From: Bryoerythrophyllum caledonicum
Taxonomy: Eukaryota; Streptophyta; Bryopsida; Pottiales; Pottiaceae
Reading direction: 5' to 3'
Assembly (NCBI GenBank): GCA_963971425.1
Contig: OZ020526.1
Span: 558,001 to 622,000, forward strand
DNA length: 64,000 nucleotides
Part shown: in pieces, positions 11,511-19,571 of the stretch
Position numbering within the stretch: position 1 is the stretch's first letter
Layout of the letters: each line of letters starts with the position of its first letter
The notes under the pieces: generated by a model
What the model was told of the DNA's origin: nothing
The model's database searches: none
The model's input: only the letters and a program-made list of their open reading frames with translations
Translations under genes and position numbers: made by a program

Positions 11511-11727
11511 TAGCTTGACATTTGATAGATGTGAAGCAAGCTTTGGCCATGTCCGCCATGTTTTGGAACTTCCCATTGGCCATTTCTGTCAAGTCTGTTT
11601 CAGCTGCTTGTTGTTTTCAAAGCCCACTCTAGCTTTTTTAGTTTTCATCCCCTATTGTTCTTGCATGCTCACCGTTTTGTCCTGATCGTTTTATCCTGAC
11701 CTAGTAGGGTACTGTAGTTGAGTTTCA

Positions 11728-13246
11728 ATGACGTCACGACAGAAAATGGAGGGGAAGCGGAAGCGGAGGGTGAGCTGCAGCCCACCGCCGATGCTTCAAC
11801 TTCCTGCACCAGAGAATCACGCGGATGACTCCTCTTCAGGTGCCACTGAGAGCGAGGCACTGACTGTGCGTGGGATTTCCATAGAGGAGTTTGGTGATCT
11901 GTTTGACCTCGCGGATATTGGAAACGACTTGCACGAGCGAATGGTTGCTGCAGCACCTATGCTGCTTGGGCGTGACGCACATTACGGGTGCCAGTTCTTC
12001 ACTACGCGGGTGGGTCTTTGCACCAAAGGTCCGCTTGTGAAGCAAGTTTCCAAGGTGTATCCCTTCATCACCGACAAGGAAGTCACCAACGTGTGGAAGC
12101 CGGGCAGTCAGCTCCATCAATACGAGTTGGCAAGGTGCACCGATCCAACACAGGTGAAGACGTTCGGGCAACAATACTTCAAGGTCTACGGTAATAAACC
12201 CGACAATGCTTACTACTCTTTGCGATTCTTGAAGGCTTGCTACGCCACGTTCGTTCATCAGAAGCCTGTGAACTGGTGCGCGGAAGCACTGTCGCGCATG
12301 GAGCATCGACTGAAGAATCAACGCCGTAATCCCCAGAAGCTTGGGCCGGTGGCAACGCACTGCCAAGTCGAAGGCTTGTGCAAGATAATTTCACAATTAT
12401 CTTGCACAAGCACAAAGCAAACAGTTTTGGCCCACCGTCCTCCATTGGTCTTATTGCTGCGCAGGAGGAGGAGTGCATCTGCGCCAATGAAGTCGAGGCG
12501 ATAGCGGCCCCTCTACAGGAGACACGCCTAAAACTCAACGCCGCTTTCGAGAAAATGCACGTGGAAGATGACGAAGCCGAGGATGCCCTTAATGCTGCAT
12601 ACATTGTAGCATCAAAACAAATAAAACGTCTTCTTCGTGAAGGCGCTCCAGCTACTGAGTATGCTAACAAAGCCGCCGAAATGGAAGAATTGTCGGCTCA
12701 GCTTGCTTCTCTGCGAGAGTCGGACGCAAAGTTTCGGGCTGAGGTGTTGCAGCTGGAGTCAGATGCGGCAACGCAACGCACAGCACACAACGCAGCTCTT
12801 GCAACATTGACGAGCGCTTAAGCACAACTTGCGAAAGCAAAGCGACAATCCCTCACACTTCAAAAACCGAGGCCGTTTAATTATCCAACACAATCATCTA
12901 TTCCCCCTTTAGAGTAGAAGACAATGACACTTGTGCTTATTGTGGTTTAGGATTTGTGTGGAAAGCCGCGGTTTTGTCATCTTGTGGTTGCTTCTTGCAT
13001 GCTCCATGCGTGGCAGAACTGATGGCAGGTCGAGATTATAAGTGCAAGAGGTGCAAGGATCCTCACCATGCTTCATCACCGATTCATCTCACAGGCCCAT
13101 GGGTGGCACAATTTGGGGGACTGATGGAGCCACACCACCATACCAATTGTATTATCTTCTTGAGCGTATTACGAGCCGCCGGCAAGGATAACAACACTCT
13201 AGTGAATGACAAAGAGCCTGCAGCTGATTGTGATTCGGCGATTTAG
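11728..13246 (+). pseudogene. broken gene: N-terminal domain, coiled coil, RING-like finger
   Basis: Three plus-strand frames read as consecutive parts of one protein. Part 1 (11728-12374, about 215 residues) is a globular domain that I do not recognise, after a basic start with KRKRR. Part 2 (about 12412-12818) is an Ala/Glu-rich coiled coil, for example AAEMEELSAQLASLRE. It ends in a TAA at 12819-12821, after which the frame continues to look coding. Part 3 (12926-13246), in another frame, has a RING-H2-like finger: CAYC, then CGC, FLH, APC and CKRC. This gives eight metal ligands if the usual His 4 is replaced by Cys. A 17-base inverted repeat marks the first frame change. An E3-ligase-like or TRIM-like role is possible but unproven. 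The gene lies between two direct dispersed repeats. Confidence 0.5.
12374..12411. repeat. perfect hairpin at a frameshift
   Basis: Seventeen bases at 12374-12390 are the exact reverse complement of 12395-12411, with a four-base loop TCAC. The reading frame of the gene changes here. The site looks like a fold-back insertion made by template switching, since one half alone would fit the coding sense. Confidence 0.9.
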
Positions 13247-13653
13247 CAAATCGTTGCTTGTGTTGTGAACATACTACTAGACCTTATGACACTCAAAGGC
13301 TCAATTCACAAACAATGAAGTATAGAACTTTGATTTAAGACTGTTCATGCTGCATTTGTTTAAATGTTGACTAACACGTTAGTTAACCTTGTTTATGTAG
13401 ATGAGTCAAAGTTTTTTTTTAGTATGTGGAACAATTTGTACCTCGACATATTAGTATAAGGAATTATTGCTGTAGCAGCTGAAATATATATCTAAAGGGT
13501 ACGTACACTATATCAGTCTGTACCTAATTTTTTGAATCAGATTAAGTACTTGGGAATAGGGTAGCATGACCACGTTCTCAAATGCACGTGGAATGTATTA
13601 CAACAATCAAGCAAAGAAGCAGATTAAGCGTTAGAGCAAAGAAACATATTAAC

Positions 13654-14070
13654 TTGGGGCATTGTCCCATATCGTTTGTTGATGCTGCAGGTGGCCTCGA
13701 TATAATGAAACGCTCCACATACCAGTAACGAATTCATAACCGGCTCTGGTGTATCCGGCTTGTGTAGGCTCTATGCTTTTGTTGACGTGGCGGCCCCTGG
13801 GGTAGTGAGCCGGACTTAAGCCTCCAACACAGCCTGCTTTACCATGCTCATAGGTGGAGTTTCTGGATGGCTGCTCGTTCAAATAACTTTTGGATTTTGC
13901 TTTAGCTTTTTCACATTTTCTAAATTTTTTTGGCCTGCTGTACCACGCTCACAGGTACACGCTCCTAGGTGGAGTTTCTTTGACGACTGTTAGCCTCCTC
14001 ATAAATTTTTTGAATGTTATACTAACATTTTCACATTTTCTAAATTTTTGGATGTTGCACTAATATTTTT
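13654..14070 (+). mobile_element. dispersed repeat copy 2
   Basis: This is the partner of 9759-10090, in the same orientation. Its tail contains an internal duplication: CCTGCTTTACCATGCTCATAG at 13835-13855 is repeated in variant form at 13935-13955, each followed by GGTGGAGTTTCT. From 13988 it shares GTTAGCCTCCTCAT with copy 1. Confidence 0.6.
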
Positions 14071-14427
14071 ACATTTTCTAAATTTTTCGATGTTGCACTA
14101 AAAATTTGTTATTCTTCAATTTTTTTTTCACCGTGTTAAAATTCTGATGATATTTCCAAATCATAAATCTAAATATATTTTGGAAACTATTTTTAGAATT
14201 ATTTAAAGCCGAACCTTACCCTAGGATACGGTATATATATCATTAGACTAAATGCAAAATATTGAATGCCAACTACCAAACCAAAAGCACTCACTAATAC
14301 TGTAGTGATTAGTATTTGGTGTATAATTTTATCACTATACTAATTGTCTACTTCACAACTGGTGTACGGGCTTGCATTTAATGTCTACTACATTAAAAGT
14401 AATAAATGTTGTAGTATGAATCCAAAC

Positions 14428-15518
14428 CTAGGTCAATCTGTATAAACTCAATGTATCAATGGGTATCATGTGCTGAAGCACAGCGTGATCAATGGGCACC
14501 CAAACACTACCCTCCTTCCTGTAGCGCACTCGCTGAAAATTGAGATACAACACCTGTCGCGCTAAATGATAGCGGAAAACCATGCTAGACTTGCTAACGG
14601 TGAGCTTCAGCACGTCTTGCCCTGCTTGGAACTTCTCGTCCCATCCAACATCCATTAAACTATTCAGAACTGTTGTTGATGGTGCCTTGATGATGTACAT
14701 CTTCGAAGTGCGACGTACGTCGTCTGCTACCGAAAAGAAGTCCACCATGACCTGCACGGGCATGAACCACTTCACATGTGCCGCTTTACTACCAGTGCCC
14801 CCTTTCATTGCTTCCGCAATATCCACCGCAAGCTTAGCTCTGAAAGCCTCTGAGGTGTGCATGTCCGGGAGGGGCCAATGCGGATCATCAAAGGCCGGTA
14901 GTGACAATTTTTCTAGACTACCATACAAGGAAGTGCCAGATTGAGGAACATAGATGGCTTTCAAAAAAAAAGTACCATTATCTAAGAGCTACTTATGACT
15001 ACGGCCATTGCGCACTGCAGCCTCTCCAACCTCATGATGTACGACAAGAATGACATCTATCATCGCCGCTGGATCAACCTAGTCGTCCCAGTAGGACAAA
15101 TATAGCAGATTGCATGCGCGTGGCTTGTTGACACAAGTCGCCGGATCAAGCTGTAGTTGCCATCGCTGATAAGCATGCCGCACCTTGATATCGTCAAGCT
15201 GCAACACATCTTTCCCTCGTCGCACCTCCACTTTGAAACTAAACTCTAAAATTTGGGCCTTCCATGCTCCAGCAAACGTGTCAACACCATGAATCCTAGC
15301 ATCCTAAGACCATGGTCCTGTTTTGGCTCCTCTCAATGTCACCCATGATCCAATTTCAACGCGTAGTGAAATACACTTACCACGTGCATCCACAGTGTTG
15401 TGGAGCACGACACTATGGACCTCATCGACATCTAGCTACAGCAAAGTAACTTGCTATAGCAAAGTAACTTGCTTCTCTCCTCAGAACTTTTGAAACTAAA
15501 TATCTAAGACGCCTGGGG
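14428..15518 (-). pseudogene. decayed gene of unknown family, stops nearly all TAG
   Basis: A minus-strand exon probably begins at 15518, after a good acceptor (TCCTCTTTCCCAG). One frame then stays coding-like for about 360 codons to 14428. It is interrupted by TAG at 15496-15498, 15454-15456, 15436-15438, 15304-15306, 15079-15081 and 14989-14991, and by TGA at 15481-15483, and ends in TAG at 14428-14430. Residues between stops are typical beta-rich protein, for example VEVRRGKDVLQLDDIKV and MYIIKAPSTTVLNSL. The first two inner TAGs sit in an 18-base tandem duplication (QVTLL). I do not recognise the family. The stops most likely replace Gln codons (CAG to TAG) and one Arg codon (CGA to TGA). 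Confidence 0.6.
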
Positions 15519-15898
15519 CTGGGAAAGAGGATGATTACATACTTAGATTGTGCACCATTAATCCATGTCATCAGATTCCCACCATAAATTTACAGTTTGT
15601 TTATTCAGTCCGGCTAGGACAACGCTGTTTTTTTCAAAAAATTTCAAAGGCCGTGGATCTACTAAAATATTGAGAGTACGTCTAAGCACACATGAAAAAG
15701 TTTGTTGTCTACTGTATCCAAGCAAGGACTTCAGTTCAGTGATTGGCTGCTAACTTGCATGAGCTCGAGTGTGGCAGCGAGGTGGCACCTTGTGTGCCAC
15801 TACAATTTTCTGATGTGTCCTGTACATTTCCCGCTCAAAACAACTCCCCGATTTTTGGCTCACGGGGCCTCTCAATGACCCCAAAACTTCTCTAATGA

Positions 15899-16344
15899 TG
15901 GAAGATCGAGCCCGGCCTCGCCGCCATCCTGTTGCTGGAGCACCTACTGCTCCTCGCCAAGTTCGGATTCTCGTGGTTCGTCGTCGAGGTAAATGCCCGC
16001 TCTCTCCTCTTCTCTTCGCTCCTCTTCTCTCTTCTCCCCTCTCCTCTCCTCTTCTCTTTGTCTCCTCTTCTATCGTCTCCTCTTTTGTCGTCTCCTCTTC
16101 TCTCCTCTCCTCTTCTCTTCGTCTCCTCTTTTTGTCGACTCCTCTTCGTCTCCTCATCCTCTGGTGCTCATATGGTCTGAGCGAACGGATCTTGTGTGTG
16201 CAGGAGCCGGCGTGGTTGAAGGCGCGGCGCATCAAGAAGGCATACATTCAAGATTACGTCTCGCACCCGGTGCTCGGGATTCTAGAGGAAGAACCGCAGC
16301 AGGAGATTCTGCGCGCCGTGCAGAACCCCGCCCCGCCGCAGTAG
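15899..16344 (+). pseudogene. possible anoctamin (TMEM16)-type C-terminal fragment
   Basis: Exon 1 (15899-15988) encodes a hydrophobic segment, [20 protein letters not shown] followed by SWFVVE, like the last membrane helix of anoctamins. A GT donor follows directly. The intron (15989-16203) is a TCTCCTCTTC microsatellite and ends in TGTGTGCAG. Exon 2 (16204-16344) encodes EPAWLKARRIKKAYIQDYV and a short acidic and Pro-rich tail to a TAG. The join is phase 0. In anoctamins a helix of this kind is followed by a PxW motif and a basic stretch, which is what is seen here. A TGA lies just upstream at 15896-15898 and no further exons are visible, so this is a 5'-truncated copy. The family assignment rests on pattern only. 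Confidence 0.4.
16012..16165. repeat. TCTCC microsatellite in intron
   Basis: Pyrimidine-rich repeats of TCTCCTCTTC fill most of the intron of the anoctamin-like fragment. The open frames in three phases here are repeat artefacts. Confidence 0.85.
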
Positions 16345-16994
16345 CAAAGTGGCTCTAGTTTTTGGTTCTACTAGATACGGTTCTGCCATCCACCGTAAAA
16401 TTTAGGACCACTATTTAGTTCTAGATCAGACACTGGAACTTGTAACATGAATTTCGACTTGCGAATTGTTAGATTCCTAGGTGAGATATGACATGGTGGA
16501 GCACCCTACAAAAGGGAGAAGAAAATGGTTAGCAGTTGTACATATTGCATTTCTATACTACGCCAAACGACTTGCTTCTTCTCTCACAAGTCATCTTCAT
16601 TGTTGGAATGTATTAGGTGTTGATCCAAGCCTTGGGTGCCGAACACTTTGCTAAACAATCTAATCACTCAAATAAGTCTTCAACATCCTCATAGCAAGTC
16701 TCTCATCATATACCGTATGCTAAGAAGATGTAGTTTTCTTGATGCAACTATGCTATGAAGAATGTAAGGTTGACCTGCTAGGAAATCCTTAGAGAATCCT
16801 TCCCAGTAAATGCTATAACTTCTAAACAATTACATGGATTATTGTTCTACATCTCAAACAACCAAAGGTATGAAGGCTCTCAGTATATGACCTCTGAAAG
16901 TCCTCTATGCACACAAAACTAAGAAACCAATGACTCCCCCCGTTGCAAACTGAAATTGGGAACTGATATGCGTGAAGATGAGGAATAAACTTAC
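16345..16994. other. intergenic, nothing recognised
   Basis: No coding signal, repeat or RNA structure was seen, apart from the intron start of the neighbouring minus-strand exon. Confidence 0.4.
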
Positions 16995-17531
16995 CAGTGG
17001 CCACGAAGGCAAATGCGTTGATATTGGTGAACAAGACCTGGGAACAGCTGCTGCTGATCTCAATGCAAAATGGTCGTAACTGCTACGTTGGAGTAAATGG
17101 CAGGCGTATCCATGGTGGTGAAGGAAAAGTATTGAGCGTCGAGGAGGAAAGCAGGAACCTTGTAGATGCAATACATATTTTCGCCTGGCTCGCCGTAACC
17201 TATTTGAATGATGCCCGACCAATCGTCCAGGGACACCCACACATGTCTTACAACGGAAGTTAATTTGGCATCAACCGCACATTGTAACTCTCCTCCAATC
17301 TATTTCCGGATCATGGTTTGGGTCCCCAACCATCCAAAAATGATCTCGTACATGGGATTTGTTGTACGAGGGCGGCCTGAAATGGCGATGTGGATGTCTT
17401 GGCTGCCTTCTGCTGTAAATGAGAGGATTCCACGCACTGGCTTTGGAAGCATCGAAAACCGAGCCCAACTATAGTGTCCATGCACTGGTCCAATTGTCAA
17501 AGCATCACTAAAAATCTGCTTCTCCAGTAAC
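16995..17531 (-). pseudogene. exon with farnesoic-acid-O-methyltransferase-type domain, broken
   Basis: The minus strand has an acceptor (ATATGTATAG) before 17531 and a donor (CACTG then GTAAGT) after 16995. The frame reads FTAEGSQDIHIAIS, then NPMYEIIFGWLGTQTMIRK, then a TAG at 17300-17302. It continues as RHVWVSLDDWSGIIQIGYGE and YFSFTTMDTPAIYSNV. This order (FxVxxxxDxHIALS, PxYEIxxGGWxNxxSxIR, fWIxWxxGxIxVG) matches the Methyltransf_FA (FAMeT) fold, a beta-sandwich that mostly occurs as a binding module despite its name. A second change of frame near 17080 precedes the last part, LFTNINAFAFVATG. The TAG fits a decayed Gln codon. Confidence 0.6.
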
Positions 17532-17674
17532 CTATACATATTTGAGATCACAAATCTAATTTTTTTTAATAAATCTTATTTCAAATTCAACTCCGTTTTT
17601 TAGTGTGTCCGGAGGACAGGGGTACATACTAGTATTTTATAAAGGATCTTTGCAAATCTTAAAATGAAGGGAAC

Positions 17675-18604
17675 TTAACCCCTAAAGGACCACAACCTAT
17701 TTGGCTCTAAAACCAGTCCAAAACTACCACTGTCAAAAAGAGACATGAAAATCACATTTTAAAGTGAATTCGGATTTTTAACCGTAAGATCTTAAAAAAG
17801 ACATCCATATAAACATGCCATCAAATTTTGGTTGCAATCCACTGCACGGATTGATAGATTTTAGTGTTTAAAGTCAAAACAATGGTTCATTTTCATCCCT
17901 GCGTTGAGTAGATCAGCTGACTTTGACTTCATTTTGTATCAAATTTTTGCATTGTAAAAGGTCTAAATCTTTTACCATTGTCTTAAGCATGATGTTATTT
18001 CCCAACACACCAATTTTTAGAGGTAAAAAAGGGGTGTAGCATATTCAAAATAAGTGTGCAAGGAGTGGAGGTTCAAAAATTGCCATTTCACGTTTTATTT
18101 TTTTGCGAACTACGTATGTATTCAAATGATAATCCAAACGGTCAATAAGAAGGTTTTCACCACATATTGTTGTTGAAAAAATTAAAAGTGAAAAATATGA
18201 GGATCTCTAGGTTTTATGTAGAAAAGATGAAGTTTTTTTCCCCCGTTGCCCGACAATGTGTGAAAATGTTTGACTTGGAATAAAATGCCTTTTTACACTA
18301 AAGACAAGATTTTTTTGAAAATTTCTAAATAAGGAAATATTCTTTATATGTGTGAAAAATCTCAATGTCAATAGAAACTTTTGTCAAAATTTTTGGAGGT
18401 GCCCAAAGTCCCACTTTTGGCTTTAAGTGGTACTAACTTTCAAACCAAAAACCCAAAAAAAGATTAAAAACTATCTCCACAAAGCTCTTATTAGATCCTA
18501 TCTTGAAAAAAAAATTCAATTAAAAAGGATTTTTTTTCGAATTGTAGGTACATGCCCAAAATCCAAAATGACGCTGGGGGAACGTTTGGTCCTTTAGGGG
18601 TTAA
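17675..18604. mobile_element. TTAA-flanked inverted-repeat element (piggyBac-like MITE)
   Basis: TTAA at 17675-17678 is followed by CCCCTAAAGGACCA (17679-17692). The exact reverse complement TGGTCCTTTAGGGG (18587-18600) is followed by TTAA at 18601-18604. A duplicated TTAA plus CCC-starting terminal repeats is the hallmark of piggyBac elements. The 922-base interior has no coding sequence, so it would be a non-autonomous copy. A degenerate second copy of the right end, GGTCCTTCAGGGTTAA, sits at 18611-18626. The element lies directly upstream of the first exon of gene A. The mirror copy is cut by the window end. Confidence 0.55.
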
Positions 18605-18639
18605 GGGCAGGGTCCTTCAGGGTTAAAATCCCTGACCCG

Positions 18640-18808
18640 ACGACCTCGACTGGCTGTCAGCAAAGGGGGTTACTCGCTTCGCTTTGATTTACTCGTCTTT
18701 TGTGTCCCTAGATCTCGCGGGCGCTTTCTCTCGCTCTCGTGCGCCGCTCGCTTCGTCACTTGCACTGCCCGCTGCCTGCTCCCCTTTGCCCTCGCCGTCG
18801 TTCCATTG
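18640..18808 (+). promoter_or_regulatory. probable first exon (5' UTR) and promoter area of gene A
   Basis: This GC-richer stretch with many CGCT motifs ends at a strong donor (CCATTG then GTAAGTG, GT at 18809-18810). The next coding exon starts at an acceptor (TTCTTCAG, 19568-19569) two bases before its ATG. The intron is about 760 bases and contains no ATG frame of note. The transcription start cannot be fixed. Confidence 0.5.
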
Positions 18809-19571
18809 GTAAGTGTTTTTCCTTTGCTTTTTCTTGCATGTTTGCTCGGTGTATCGTTAAGTTTGCGATGAGAAGTTGTTTACTGTTTGCGTTTCACGTT
18901 GAAATTCCAAGTAATTGCTCGTGAGAGTTATCGGTGTTGCTTACTACTCAGCGTCCTGAATCATATTGCATCGCTCTTTTATCTTTGAGATTTGATCCGG
19001 ATGCACTCATTTGGATTGTCTTTATCAATACCTTGCAGATGTTGTGCGAGTGCTGTTTGCTATCAACTTCTTGCTGCTTTCTCTGTATCTTTCCACTTAG
19101 GGTTTCGTTTTTCTTGCTTCTAGGTTTTGGGTTCTTGGAGCCATATAAACCCTTTTTAACATTTCCTCATAATCCAGTTTGTTATCAAAACCTTGCAAGC
19201 GCGAAGTGAGTGGTGCTTGTACCGATTTGGTTGTGTCATACTTCAGGTTTTTGGATTCCAGCGATTTGAGGCATGTCTGTCTCTTTTACTTGGTATGTTT
19301 TCTTTCTTCTTAAGTTTTACTTTTCCTGGATTTGCTAATTAGGTTTCCATTTCTGCTTGCGCTGCCTTTGTTTCTTTCTTTTGTCGCTTTGATTTGTGTT
19401 AATCCGAGGGTTTTGTTTCTGTTTGTGCGGACCTAGGGTTTGTTTCGATTTTCTTGTGTGGAGGTTCTACGGCGCTGCACTGCCATCTGAGTTGGTTGTA
19501 TTGTGCTTTCATGCAGTTCGTAAGTGTTGCTTGCGAAGAAGCTCTTTCCTTTCATCTTTTTTTCTTCAGCT

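Noticed and set aside
14428..15518. Changed genetic code with TAG read as Gln
   Set aside because: Gene A has about 19 Gln codons over 635 codons and none is TAG, although it sits in the same genome. Decay at CAG explains the pattern better.
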